Origin: an uncultured Holdemanella sp.
GTDB lineage: Bacteria > Bacillota_I > Bacilli_A > Erysipelotrichales > Erysipelotrichaceae
Direction of reading: 5' to 3'
NCBI RefSeq assembly: GCF_934772795.1
Contig: NZ_CAKVMR010000005.1
Span: forward strand, 1-59,909
Length of the DNA: 59,909 nt
This document shows, piece after piece, positions 8,271-18,076 of the stretch. The notes under the pieces are model-generated. The model saw only the letters and a program-made list of their open reading frames with translations. It ran no database searches and was not told the origin of the DNA. A program made the translations under genes and the position numbers. Each line of letters begins with the position of its first letter. Within the stretch, counting starts at the first letter, position 1.

Positions 8271-10004
8271 ATGAAATTCAAAAAAATATTAAGTGCAATT
8301 GTAGCACTGTCTTGTCTAACGGGTTGTGTTAGGACAAATTTTTCAAGTGAACACGAAGCTATCACAATCATGGCTCCATATTTGGATTGTGACAAATTTG
8401 AAAAACTGGTACATGAAAAGTATCCGGAAATCAATTTAAAAATTGTTTCTTATTCAGGTGCCAATACGACAACTTATTTACAGAATATGTCTGCAGCGAA
8501 TGATTTGCCGGATATTTGTACACAAACTATCTATGATCCACATGTGAATGATATGAGTGATAAATTAATTGATCTATCTGGTTATGGCTTTACAGATAAT
8601 TATGTGGAATCAAGATTACAGGAAGTTTCGGATAATGGTGCTATTTATATGTTGCCATCCGCCTATAGTTGTTTGGGAATCACATATAATAAAACATTGT
8701 TTGAAAAGTATGGGTGGTCTTTACCTACAAATTATGGTGAATTAGAAGAATTGTCAAAGAAAGCTAAAGAAGCTGGGGTACAATTTGCGCTATGTCAAAT
8801 TGAATATCCGGGTTATGGCTTTCAATATATGTGTAATATTGCCGATACTGGTTTTTTAGGAACTTTACAAGGTAAACGGTGGCAACTTGATTATTTATCA
8901 GGTAAAGCGAATATTAGTAACACTAAAGAAATGCTTGACTGTATGGAATACATTAAGAAGTGGAAAGAATTAGGTATGTTTTCTTTAAGTAAGAATCCTC
9001 AAGATGATGATTTAACACGCCAAGAATTTATGGAAGGAAACACATTGTTTCTTTTGGGAAGTAAAAATAGCATTGGTGAAACGGACGACACAAAGGATAA
9101 CTACGGCTTAATGCCATATATTTCAAAGGATGGCAGTCAAAACGTATATATTTTAAATATCTCTCGATTTCATGGCTTAAGTAAAAAATTAGAGAAGGAC
9201 CCACAAAAATTGGAAGACGCATTAAAAGTCATGGGAATTTTATCTTCTGTAGAAGGAATACAGGCTTTATATGATGATTCCACATTAAAGGCTTCTATTT
9301 TACCTTTTAAAGATTGGAACGCAAAAGACACATATTATGCGGATATAGCCGACGATATTAATAAAGGCAATACGGCACCACTAATTTATGCTGGATGGGA
9401 GAACACTTTAGTGAATACAGGATATCGTATGCTGGAGTATATTCAAAATGAGGCAAGCATTGAAGATGTCATAAAACAACTTGATGTTGATCAAGAAAGT
9501 GTAGTGAATCATAAACCAGATGTAATCACGAAAACTACAGAAATGATTTCGCAAAAGAGTTGTGCAAAGTTGATTGGACAATGTTTTATGGAAGCTACTG
9601 ACAGTGATGCTTCATTGATTTCATTAGGGAAATGGATACGTGGAAATAGTAAGGATCAAAATAGTGATGGTGTAAATGGAAAGCTTTATGCGCAAGACAT
9701 TGCTGAACAAGATCTTTGTACGATTCTTCCTACAAGTTGGTATGGTACGATTCAAACGGTAAAGTTAACAGGTAAGGAAATTAAGGAACTTCATAAAGAA
9801 GGCTATGACAAGTATGAAACAGGTAAGACCTATCCTTATGTATTGATTAAAAATAAGAAATTAAAAGATAATCAAACCTATAAAGTGGCCATCTGTGGAG
9901 CTGATAGGGATTTAGAATTAGAAGATAGTGGTGTTGTGGGAATGGATGCAGCCAAGACCTTCTTTTCACGATATAAAACATTAAGTGAGGCCGATGCACA
10001 ATGA
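8271..10004 (+). CDS. Solute-binding lipoprotein with 5'-nucleotidase-like C-terminal domain
   Basis: Exported lipoprotein of 577 residues. The signal peptide ends in the lipobox LTGC (Cys19). Residues about 30-440 form a family 1 extracellular solute-binding protein, usually for sugars or oligosaccharides. Residues about 450-577 resemble the C-terminal domain of 5'-nucleotidases (GKLYAQDIAEQDLCTILP and VKLTGKEIKELHKEG). There are no transporter permease genes beside it. Its stop overlaps the start of a hybrid sensor kinase by 4 bases, so it more likely presents a ligand to that kinase than feeds a transporter. The upstream c-di-GMP riboswitch should control both genes. Confidence 0.82.
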   Translation: MKFKKILSAIVALSCLTGCVRTNFSSEHEAITIMAPYLDCDKFEKLVHEKYPEINLKIVSYSGANTTTYLQNMSAANDLPDICTQTIYDPHVNDMSDKLIDLSGYGFTDNYVESRLQEVSDNGAIYMLPSAYSCLGITYNKTLFEKYGWSLPTNYGELEELSKKAKEAGVQFALCQIEYPGYGFQYMCNIADTGFLGTLQGKRWQLDYLSGKANISNTKEMLDCMEYIKKWKELGMFSLSKNPQDDDLTRQEFMEGNTLFLLGSKNSIGETDDTKDNYGLMPYISKDGSQNVYILNISRFHGLSKKLEKDPQKLEDALKVMGILSSVEGIQALYDDSTLKASILPFKDWNAKDTYYADIADDINKGNTAPLIYAGWENTLVNTGYRMLEYIQNEASIEDVIKQLDVDQESVVNHKPDVITKTTEMISQKSCAKLIGQCFMEATDSDASLISLGKWIRGNSKDQNSDGVNGKLYAQDIAEQDLCTILPTSWYGTIQTVKLTGKEIKELHKEGYDKYETGKTYPYVLIKNKKLKDNQTYKVAICGADRDLELEDSGVVGMDAAKTFFSRYKTLSEADAQ

Positions 10005-12220
10005 CAAAATCAGTAAAGAGAGTTGTATTTGGAAGTTTTATCACCATTTTGATCATGGTACTCGCATTTGTGCTTTTATATCAAACTTATATTCAAGATG
10101 TAATTTATAAGGAGCGATTGTCTCAGATGGAAGAAGTTACACACCAAATGTTTCATAACTTAGAAGATGTGATGGATTCTAAATGGAATGAAGTTAGTGT
10201 ACAGTGCAATCGTTTATTGACAAAAGATATTCAGACATTAGATGAATTTACTTTAAATATGGAAAAGTCAAGTGAAATATCGAATTATAGCGCATCCAAA
10301 ATTACACTGATAGGAGTGGATACAGATGGTAAGTATTATACAAAAGAAGGAAGTGTCGGATTACTAAGAGATTGTGACTATTTATTAGATGACTTAGACC
10401 AGATTAGCTATGTGTCTAGTTCAATGATGAGCAATTCGAGTCAAATGGTTTTTTTAAAAAAACTAGATGAACCATTATATCTTGAAAGTGATCATGGACT
10501 AGTTGTCATGAATTATTATGGAATGTATCAAGATATGAGTATGTTGAATGCATATTTTGGTTGTGATGCATATGATAAACACAATAGTGTATATGTCTTA
10601 GACAATAATGGTTTTAAGTTGTTTAATGGCAATGAGTTTGAATTGATTAAAGGACATAATGTCTTCAATGTTCTTAAAAAGATGGAATATCTTCATAATT
10701 CTTCATTCGAAGAAACACAGAAAAAATTGAATGAAACCGGATCAAGCTATTCAAATGCGATACTTGATGGAACAGAATATTTCTATGCTTTGAAACAAAT
10801 GGATAATACGCAATGGACCTTATTGTTTTTGGTGCCCGCAAAATATGTAGCTACCAATACAGTCAAACTTGTCAATTTTGTGATACGATTCATCATAGTA
10901 TTTTCGATTGTAGCTGCATCTTGTTACATATTCGCTATTGTATCTGTATTAAAAAAGAATCAGCGGGAAGCGATTCAAAAGGAAAGAGAAAATACGGCCA
11001 AACTTGAAACAATCAATGGTGAATTAAGACAGGCTAAACAAGCAGCAGAACAAGCTTTTGAAGTGGCGCGTGATGCGAGTCAATCGAAAAGTCTTTTCTT
11101 AGCCAATATGTCCCATGATATTCGTACGCCAATGAATGCGATCGTTGGTATGACGGCATTAATTGAGCATGATGCGGATAATGAAGAAAAAGTAAGGGAA
11201 TATGCTAGAAAGATAGATGTATCTTCTAAACATTTGCTAGGCATTATAAATGATGTGTTAGATATGAGTAAAATTGAAACAGGACAAACGACATTAAATA
11301 ATATGGACTTCTCTATTTCAGAAATGATACAAGAAGTGAATGCCGTGTTCCGTCCACAGACAAGTGTCAAGTATCAATCTTTTGTGATCACAAGTAAAAA
11401 TATTGAGCACAAATGGGTGAACGGAGATGTCGTTCATTTAACACAAATTTTGAATAATCTATTGTCCAATGCGATCAAATATACGCATGAAGGTGGTAAG
11501 ATTCAATTAATTATTGAAGAATGTGAAAGTCATTCGAATGTATATGCCAAATACCGAATCCAAGTTATTGATAATGGTATGGGCATGAGTGATGCATTTA
11601 AAGAAAAGATATTTGATGCGTTTACCCGTGAAGAAAACAGTATGACCAATAAGATTCAAGGAACTGGTCTAGGTATGGCTATCACCAAAAATTTGATTGA
11701 AGCTATGGGTGGAACAATCGATGTCGAAAGTATAAAAGGCAAGGGAAGTTGTTTTACAATTCTTTTAGATTTAAAGATTGCGAAAGAAACAACTATGAAT
11801 ATGCATAATAAAGAAAAACAAGATGTACATGTATTAAAAGGTATGAATTTCTTGTGCGCAGAAGATAATGTGCTTAATGCAGAAATCTTATGTGAACTTT
11901 TAAAGATTGAAGGTGCAACATGCACAATTTGTGAAGATGGACAAAAGGTTCTAGATGCATTCAAACAATCTAAACCACAAGAATATGATGTCATATTGAT
12001 GGATGTTCAAATGCCAAATATGAATGGATATGAAGCTACAAAAGCTATTCGTAATTCAAATCATTCATGTGCTAAAACGATTCCAATTATCGCAATGACC
12101 GCAAATGCTTTTTCAGAAGATATTCAAAAATCTTTGGCAGCCGGTATGAATGCCCATGTATCAAAACCTGTTGAAATGAAAGTCTTGGAAAAAACAATTT
12201 TAAATATTTTGGTAAGATAA
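10001..12220 (+). CDS. Hybrid sensor histidine kinase / receiver
   Basis: Membrane hybrid kinase of 739 residues. A membrane segment at about 9-30, an extracytoplasmic Cache-like sensor (about 35-285) and a second segment (about 291-317) are followed by a coiled coil (318-362). The H-box SHDIRTPMNAIVG has His372. The ATPase domain has NNLLSNAIKYT, DNGMGM and GTGLGMAITKNL. A receiver domain ends the protein, with its phospho-acceptor Asp668 in ILMDVQMP and Lys722. No Hpt or DNA-binding domain is present, so the output partner lies elsewhere. It is coupled to the solute-binding lipoprotein by an ATGA overlap. Confidence 0.9.
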   Translation: MTKSVKRVVFGSFITILIMVLAFVLLYQTYIQDVIYKERLSQMEEVTHQMFHNLEDVMDSKWNEVSVQCNRLLTKDIQTLDEFTLNMEKSSEISNYSASKITLIGVDTDGKYYTKEGSVGLLRDCDYLLDDLDQISYVSSSMMSNSSQMVFLKKLDEPLYLESDHGLVVMNYYGMYQDMSMLNAYFGCDAYDKHNSVYVLDNNGFKLFNGNEFELIKGHNVFNVLKKMEYLHNSSFEETQKKLNETGSSYSNAILDGTEYFYALKQMDNTQWTLLFLVPAKYVATNTVKLVNFVIRFIIVFSIVAASCYIFAIVSVLKKNQREAIQKERENTAKLETINGELRQAKQAAEQAFEVARDASQSKSLFLANMSHDIRTPMNAIVGMTALIEHDADNEEKVREYARKIDVSSKHLLGIINDVLDMSKIETGQTTLNNMDFSISEMIQEVNAVFRPQTSVKYQSFVITSKNIEHKWVNGDVVHLTQILNNLLSNAIKYTHEGGKIQLIIEECESHSNVYAKYRIQVIDNGMGMSDAFKEKIFDAFTREENSMTNKIQGTGLGMAITKNLIEAMGGTIDVESIKGKGSCFTILLDLKIAKETTMNMHNKEKQDVHVLKGMNFLCAEDNVLNAEILCELLKIEGATCTICEDGQKVLDAFKQSKPQEYDVILMDVQMPNMNGYEATKAIRNSNHSCAKTIPIIAMTANAFSEDIQKSLAAGMNAHVSKPVEMKVLEKTILNILVR

Positions 12221-12248
12221 AAGACACTCGCTTGAGTGTTTTTGTTTT
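12221..12248. terminator. Bidirectional terminator between convergent genes
   Basis: ACACTC pairs with GAGTGT around a 4-base loop, with A-rich sequence on one side and TTTTTGTTTT on the other. It serves the hybrid kinase gene on + and overlaps the end of the Sel1-repeat gene on -. Confidence 0.7.
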
Positions 12249-13134
12249 AATCTAACATTTCTATATAGTTCACATTTACATATTGACTATATAAAGGCTC
12301 ATCATGGATCATGGCATTCTGAAAGAATTGATCGACATCTTCATAGTTTTTATCATCCATGGAGATATAGAATAAACCATCTTCATATTTGGCTTCGATA
12401 ATGTGATCCTCTCCATTAATTTCTAAGGCGAGTTTACAAGGCTTTTGTAGAACGTAATATAAGTCAAATAGATCCATATAGTCTGCATCAAATTGAATGA
12501 GAGAATATAAATCAAGAACGATATGTTTCATGATAGTAAGATCACCAAAGAAATCCGAATAGATCAGTCTTTGAGACTGAAATTCTTTCGCAATCAACAA
12601 CAATTGAATGGCTTGATCTTCATTGCCTTCTTCGACATAGATCTTGGCCAGTCTAGAATAGACTTCGGGAACAGGATCAAACGTATTTGTTGCACCTTGA
12701 AGTAAAGGATATAAGCCTTTGATAATTTGTACATACTTTGGATAATCCTTCTGTACATAATAGCCATTCTTATACATATCTGCTAGTTTATAGGCTGCCA
12801 CGATATTTCCTTGATCACTGGCTAGCTTATAGTAGTGAAAGGCCTTCTCATAATCGGGCTGACCGACACGTCCATAATAGTAGATGTAGCCTAAACATTC
12901 ATAGGCATCTACATAGTTTAATTTAGCGGCCATTAAATAATAGTCTTCCGCAAGATCGAACTGCTTTTGACCATAATACCAACCACCCAGTTCCACCATA
13001 TATTCTGGATTGTTTGTTTCTTGGATTAAAAAGTCTAGGGCATGTATAAATTGAATATCATCCTCAAATTTGGGATGTACCAAATCATAATAATCATCTA
13101 GAACTTGTTTTGCACTTTCAATTGTGAATGCCAT
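12247..13134 (-). CDS. Sel1-like / tetratricopeptide repeat protein
   Basis: Predicted cytoplasmic protein of 295 residues with no signal peptide. Residues about 45-130 carry Sel1-type helical repeats (ELGGWYYGQKQFDLAEDYYL, CLGYIYYYGRVGQPDYEKAF and KLADMYKNGYYVQKDY), which form protein-binding solenoids. The remainder is acidic and has no recognised domain. It begins 5 bases downstream of the PemK-like gene on the same strand, with AGAAGG inside the end of that gene as ribosome binding site, so the two are probably co-transcribed. Its function is unknown. Confidence 0.8.
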   Translation of the reverse strand: MAFTIESAKQVLDDYYDLVHPKFEDDIQFIHALDFLIQETNNPEYMVELGGWYYGQKQFDLAEDYYLMAAKLNYVDAYECLGYIYYYGRVGQPDYEKAFHYYKLASDQGNIVAAYKLADMYKNGYYVQKDYPKYVQIIKGLYPLLQGATNTFDPVPEVYSRLAKIYVEEGNEDQAIQLLLIAKEFQSQRLIYSDFFGDLTIMKHIVLDLYSLIQFDADYMDLFDLYYVLQKPCKLALEINGEDHIIEAKYEDGLFYISMDDKNYEDVDQFFQNAMIHDEPLYSQYVNVNYIEMLD

Positions 13135-13139
13135 ACTAT

Positions 13140-14267
13140 CTAAACCTTCTTTACTTTCTTATATTCGATTTCAAAAATTGGAATAAAAGGCTTGTTGATC
13201 TCTTTATTCCGTGATTTCTTGCTTAAGAAACCCTCCAACATCTCTTTTATACCATTTTCAGTTAATTCATCCTCCACACAATAATATTTGGGACTATATT
13301 GCCAAACTGAATAATTATCATTATACATTTCTTCTAGCCTTGCACAATAGGGGCGTTTGCGATAATTAAATAAATATACAATTTCTTCATCTGTATTCAT
13401 ATCTCTTAATATGGTTCCTAGTGGATAATAATTGTAGTATTGTACATTTTTAGAAACGTAAACATCTTCTTTTAATTTCAATACTTCTTTGTTTTCTTTT
13501 TTTAACTGTTTATTCACATAGCGATTCACATTCGTGTTAAAAACATATTTTAAACTATGTGGATTTGGCTCGATTTTTCTTTCTATATCTGTATTAATGA
13601 ATAGATTTAAACCTTTTAATTCAATATCACCATTTGTTTTTGAACAAACATATCCATATATTTTATCGCCTTGAATTTTTGATAAAAAGTAAAGGGAAGA
13701 TTTATATTCCACTATATCTCCTATTTCAAATGTAAATTCAATGTTTTCAAATCCTTCAATATGTTGTACATCACTATTTTTCAATAATTGAATCTTTCTT
13801 TGAATTTGAATTAAATCTTTGTTTGAGACCTGTTTTAAAATTCCCTTGATATTTTGAATGGGAATTCGATACACATTGTTTAAATACAGATAGGAATCGC
13901 TAAAAGCACCTGTTTTCTTATCTTTATGTCCATCTTTTAAAGTATATTGAATCTTTGGATTCTTTTTCTTTGTGCTTCCTGCATACCCATATAAATAGTC
14001 TTTATCCTTTTTGATAATCAAATACGGACGAATGCGATGGGGGCTATTGATATCTACCAAATTGTCTTCGCACACTGGCATACGACAAAAGACAAGGTGT
14101 CCGGGTTGGATTGTTTTGAATAAATCCAATTGTTCATCTAAATAATTTGTTGATTTTGCGACATACGTTTGTTTCATTTTTTTTGGTGGATTTAAATCAT
14201 TCTTTTGTTTGATCTCAATTGGTTTTTCACGATGAAATAATCGTTTAATAAATTCAATAATGCGCAT
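13140..14267 (-). CDS. Uncharacterised protein with PemK/MazF-like N-terminal region
   Basis: Protein of about 375 residues. ATG at 14267 is chosen because AAGAGGAAAA precedes it. A basic N-terminus is followed at about 45-150 by IQPGHLVFCRMP, HRIRPYLIIKKD and YLYGYAGSTKKK. These resemble the SH3-like barrel strands of PemK/MazF-type proteins. A second barrel-like segment (FEIGDIVEYKSSLYFLSKI) follows near 180. The lysine-rich C-terminus has no recognised domain. No antitoxin gene is next to it, so a toxin role is unproven and the resemblance may be structural only. It is divergent from the paralogue pair on its right. Confidence 0.6.
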   Translation of the reverse strand: MRIIEFIKRLFHREKPIEIKQKNDLNPPKKMKQTYVAKSTNYLDEQLDLFKTIQPGHLVFCRMPVCEDNLVDINSPHRIRPYLIIKKDKDYLYGYAGSTKKKNPKIQYTLKDGHKDKKTGAFSDSYLYLNNVYRIPIQNIKGILKQVSNKDLIQIQRKIQLLKNSDVQHIEGFENIEFTFEIGDIVEYKSSLYFLSKIQGDKIYGYVCSKTNGDIELKGLNLFINTDIERKIEPNPHSLKYVFNTNVNRYVNKQLKKENKEVLKLKEDVYVSKNVQYYNYYPLGTILRDMNTDEEIVYLFNYRKRPYCARLEEMYNDNYSVWQYSPKYYCVEDELTENGIKEMLEGFLSKKSRNKEINKPFIPIFEIEYKKVKKV

Positions 14268-14386
14268 ACTTTTTCCTCTTAGGTATAATTCTAACACATA
14301 GGTTCAAATTTTTTTGATTACATACTATAATAATTATAACAATCATATGAAGATTTTAAAATTTGATTGAAGAAGGAGGAGTTTAT

Positions 14387-15904
14387 TTGGTACGATTATT
14401 AGAACACGCAAATCGTTATAGTAAAGAAAAGGTTTTTGATTATTATAAAAGAACATGTCAAAACGATTATTGGGACTATGATTCCATGACAAGAAAAGAA
14501 ATGTTTGAACGTATGATTGAAACCTATACCCCTGAATATTTAGTTTCTATTTGCACAACATGGGAATTAAAGGCATTAAGAAGATTATTACGCAACCAAG
14601 ACTTAGAAGACGATCGCTATCGCTTTGAAAGACATGCATTAAGCTCTAAGTTTTTATATTTTGATAAAGAATTACCCGAAGAATTCAAAAAGAATGTCAA
14701 ATTAGCTGTTAAAGATATTGATTTGGATCAAAAGGCAGAAAAAGATGAACCAAGCCTTGTCATTCTTGGAATCATACGAGCATTCGGCATTATTGAACCA
14801 TCTTTGATTCAAGCTGTATGTATGGCTTGTGCATACGATTATAAAGCCATTATTGAAGGGGAACTCTTCAATTTCTGGGCGTATCTTAAAGAGGATTATC
14901 GTTTGATTGATGACAGTTTTGCGAATGAATATGTATACTGGGATTATAATGATCTTTTGTATGATATTCGCAATTGTCGTATTCAACGCGAAAGATTCGA
15001 ACCGAAATTCTTGGATCGAGATAGCTACATTTCTATTTTCTATCATGGTTTTGATGCGACAAATCCAGATATTAAGAAGTTCTTTACAGCCGTTAAAAAA
15101 GAAGTGGCGGACATCACAAAATTTAAAGATGACTTATTCAACAATTTACTTCGTGGCACTGTAAATGAAGAAAAGATTGATTTAATTCCATTGTTTAATG
15201 GATTCTCCGATTCTTTGACAAAACGTTATCGCAAAGCTGTGGTACAAATTTCATTGCCAAACTATTATGGACTGAGTATGAAAGGCTATAAAGAAGCACA
15301 TGAACATGTGTCTTTTAATGATAAGCTTCGTGCTTTAAATGAGAAACAAACTTATGCGTATTTAGATCAAAAAGATACTCGGCTATTCTATAAGTTATAC
15401 TTTAGTGTCTTAGATTATGTGAATCAACAAGAAAACATAATCCCAAATAAGAAAATAGATCCAAATAATTATATTGAACCCGATGAACTAGTGAATGTTA
15501 TTGAAGTGTTCTGGAAGGGAAAAGATCGTTTTATTGATGATTATGTTCAAAAGAATCCTTTGAATCTAACATATCGTAATTTGAATATTATAAAAGATTT
15601 TAAATATGGCATGCGCAAAAACTTCTTATTGGCCGTTTATGAAAAGAACTATACAGTCTTAAATGATGAAGGCATCAACTATATGGTTAAAGGTTTAAAT
15701 GAAAATTTAGATCAGTTTATTCCAGCTGAAAAAACACCAATGTTGATACAAACAGCCATTATGCCATTTAATTCAATGATCATTTATGATGGCTTTATTT
15801 CAACGGCAGATATGCAGCTTAGCCAAGAACTGGTTTCAAAGGCATTTGAAGATTATAGTTATGGACAAAAGATTTATTCGTTGTTGCCAAAAAAGATGAA
15901 TTAG
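14387..15904 (+). CDS. Uncharacterised protein, paralogue A
   Basis: Protein of about 505 residues without signal peptide or membrane segments. The start TTG 14387 is set by AAGGAGGAG seven bases upstream. It belongs to no family I recognise. It shares its first 310 or so residues with the next gene: YTPEYLVSICT matches YTPENIVDVCT, and DSYISIFYHGFD matches ESYLSIFYNGYD. The additional C-terminal 190 residues are absent from the neighbour. The N-terminus with a TRKEMFERMIETYTPE helix pair suggests an all-helical fold. Tandem placement indicates local duplication. Confidence 0.75.
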   Translation: MVRLLEHANRYSKEKVFDYYKRTCQNDYWDYDSMTRKEMFERMIETYTPEYLVSICTTWELKALRRLLRNQDLEDDRYRFERHALSSKFLYFDKELPEEFKKNVKLAVKDIDLDQKAEKDEPSLVILGIIRAFGIIEPSLIQAVCMACAYDYKAIIEGELFNFWAYLKEDYRLIDDSFANEYVYWDYNDLLYDIRNCRIQRERFEPKFLDRDSYISIFYHGFDATNPDIKKFFTAVKKEVADITKFKDDLFNNLLRGTVNEEKIDLIPLFNGFSDSLTKRYRKAVVQISLPNYYGLSMKGYKEAHEHVSFNDKLRALNEKQTYAYLDQKDTRLFYKLYFSVLDYVNQQENIIPNKKIDPNNYIEPDELVNVIEVFWKGKDRFIDDYVQKNPLNLTYRNLNIIKDFKYGMRKNFLLAVYEKNYTVLNDEGINYMVKGLNENLDQFIPAEKTPMLIQTAIMPFNSMIIYDGFISTADMQLSQELVSKAFEDYSYGQKIYSLLPKKMN

Positions 15905-15914
15905 AAGAGGGAGT

Positions 15915-16847
15915 ATGAGCTCATTATTACAAGAAATCAATCATTATCCAAAAGAATCTGTATACAATCATTTTTTTCGGATTTGTTTTCCGGATGATGT
16001 GTTTTATGACAAAATTACTCGTAAACAAATGGTTGAGCTAATCATTCAACAATATACACCAGAAAATATTGTCGATGTTTGTACAGTAAAAGAACTAAAA
16101 CTTTTAAAGCGAATTGTTGAAAACAATTTTAAAGAAGTGGATGTTCATAGTATGCCATTCGAAAAGGTGGCGCTTTATCGAAAATATTTGTTGTTTGAGG
16201 ATGAAATTCCAGATGAGCTGAAGAAAAATGTTGTGGAAGCTTTAAAACTCGTGGATTTTGATCAAAAAGAAAAACAAGAGAAACCAATTCTTTGTCTAAT
16301 TGGATTTATACGGAGTTGTGGTGCCATTGATCCAATGGTTGTTCAAATGCGAGCCCAAAAGTATGGCTTGGATCTTAGAAGTTTAGAAACAAATCCATTA
16401 TTTAACTTCTGGACATACTATACATTTGATTATTTAATGCCAGACGATACTGATGGAGAAGCTATTGTATATTATGATTCAATTCCATATATGGATGCGA
16501 TTGCGAACACACGTTTAGATTATGAATTAATTGCACCCGAGTTCTTGAAACCAGAAAGTTATTTATCTATTTTTTACAACGGATATGATGATACAGATCC
16601 AGATGTTCATGCGTTATTTGATCATTTTAAAAAGAGTGAAGATGTGTTTGATTCATTTAAAATGGAACGCATTCTTGAATGTATTGAAACATGTCGTATG
16701 ACTGAGCATTTGATTGCATTTTTTCCAAAGTTAGAAGAATTCGATCCAAGGACGACGGAATTATTTAAAAAAGCTATATATAAAATGCCAATGCCATATT
16801 TAACAGGTATGACATTGCAATATTATCAGTCAAAAATGAAAAGGTAG
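15915..16847 (+). CDS. Uncharacterised protein, paralogue B (short form)
   Basis: Protein of 310 residues, a shorter relative of the preceding gene, starting 10 bases after its stop with GAGGGAG as ribosome binding site. Similarity runs the whole length (TRKQMVELIIQQYTPEN, DQKEKQEKPILCLIGFIRS, LFNFWTYY, ESYLSIFYNGYDD). It stops where paralogue A continues with its extra C-terminal part. This is either a natural short form or an old truncation. The stop codon lies inside the stem of the terminator. Nothing in the sequence indicates a function. Confidence 0.75.
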   Translation: MSSLLQEINHYPKESVYNHFFRICFPDDVFYDKITRKQMVELIIQQYTPENIVDVCTVKELKLLKRIVENNFKEVDVHSMPFEKVALYRKYLLFEDEIPDELKKNVVEALKLVDFDQKEKQEKPILCLIGFIRSCGAIDPMVVQMRAQKYGLDLRSLETNPLFNFWTYYTFDYLMPDDTDGEAIVYYDSIPYMDAIANTRLDYELIAPEFLKPESYLSIFYNGYDDTDPDVHALFDHFKKSEDVFDSFKMERILECIETCRMTEHLIAFFPKLEEFDPRTTELFKKAIYKMPMPYLTGMTLQYYQSKMKR

Positions 16848-16874
16848 AAATCGAAAATTAGATTTCTACCTTTT
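16843..16874. terminator. Bidirectional terminator
   Basis: GGTAGAAATC and GATTTCTACC form a perfect 10-bp stem with TTTTC on + and an AAAA flank that gives a T-run on -. It ends the paralogue pair and probably also the amidohydrolase genes from the right. Confidence 0.75.
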
Positions 16875-16903
16875 CATGTGGTTTTAAATGGATAGGAAAG
16901 TTC

Positions 16904-18076
16904 TTATCTTGTATTTTGTACTACAATTCTTCCAGATTGAATGACTCGATTGATCTTTCTAACATTTGAAATGTTCTCTAAAGGATTCTCGTTTAAACAA
17001 ACGAAATCCGCTTTTTTACCCACTTCAATCGAACCATAGTCTTTTTCAACGCCAACACATCTTGCGGAATTGATCGTTGCCATCTTTAGGATATCCATAT
17101 TTGAAATGTTGAGTTTAGATAAAAGCTCCATTTCATAAGCTGTATTTGAATGATAATTAAATGGCGTACCTGCATCGGTACCTAAGGCAATCTGAATACC
17201 TTTTTCGTATGCCTTTTTTACACTTTCAACATGCGCATCTTTGACTTTTAATGTCTTATCCACCATATATTGGGCTACACCATTTTCTACACCCTTATCG
17301 ATAATGCATTGAGGAGCACAAAGGGTAGGAACTAAGAATGTGTTTTGTTCTTTCATAAGTTCAAGACATTCATCATCTAAAAAACAACCATGTTCAATGG
17401 AATCAATACCTGCATATAAAGCGTTTTTAATACCTTGTAAACCTTGCGCATGCGTAGCCGTTTTTCTTCCTGCCTTATGAGCCTCTTCAATCATGACCTT
17501 CATTTCATCGACAGTAAACTGGGCATTACCAGGCTCAACGCCCTTGGTCATAACGCCTCCTGTAGCCATCATTTTAATAAGATCCACACCACTTCTAAGC
17601 TGAGTACGAACGGCTTTTAAACATGCATCTTTACCATCAGCTTCAATACCTTCTTGCCATCCATGACCGCCTGTCATACAAATGACTTTACCTGCACAAT
17701 ACATGTGGGGTCCTTCAATCACATGATTTTCAATGGCCTCTTTAACTTGTAGGTCATAGTTTTCTTCTGTTCCAACAACACGAATAAAGGTAACACCCGA
17801 TTCTAGATATTCTTTACAGTGTTTTTGGGCATAGAAAGCTTTTTCCATTAAGGTGAATTCTTTATTTTCGCCAAATCCAACCGGATACAAAATGTGTACG
17901 TGACAATTGAAGAAACCAGGTGTCACAACATTTTCATGAATGACATCTTCATTGATTTCATAATAATCTTCAATTTGAATGATTTTATCATCTTCAACTG
18001 TAATTAATTGATCATACTTAGGTGTATCACTAATACCATCGATTAAAGTTTGGGCATGAATATATAGCTTTGTCAC
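16904..18076 (-). CDS. Metal-dependent amidohydrolase, copy 2
   Basis: Hydrolase of 390 residues from the imidazolonepropionase/prolidase-like amidohydrolase group (COG1228 type). Metal ligands are visible as HVH in TPGFFNCHVHI, Lys in GVDLIKMMATGG, His in KTATHAQG and SIEHG, and Asp in LGTDAGTPF. Members act on N-acyl or imidic bonds of small metabolites or dipeptides; the substrate here is unknown. The start overlaps the stop of copy 1 by 4 bases. Copies 1 and 2 are alike along their full length, which suggests recent tandem duplication. Confidence 0.87.
   Translation of the reverse strand: MTKLYIHAQTLIDGISDTPKYDQLITVEDDKIIQIEDYYEINEDVIHENVVTPGFFNCHVHILYPVGFGENKEFTLMEKAFYAQKHCKEYLESGVTFIRVVGTEENYDLQVKEAIENHVIEGPHMYCAGKVICMTGGHGWQEGIEADGKDACLKAVRTQLRSGVDLIKMMATGGVMTKGVEPGNAQFTVDEMKVMIEEAHKAGRKTATHAQGLQGIKNALYAGIDSIEHGCFLDDECLELMKEQNTFLVPTLCAPQCIIDKGVENGVAQYMVDKTLKVKDAHVESVKKAYEKGIQIALGTDAGTPFNYHSNTAYEMELLSKLNISNMDILKMATINSARCVGVEKDYGSIEVGKKADFVCLNENPLENISNVRKINRVIQSGRIVVQNTR

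Noticed and set aside
13140..14267. Clear PemK/MazF toxin with antitoxin
   Set aside because: The similarity is limited to a barrel-like segment, the protein is three times the usual length, and no antitoxin gene is adjacent.
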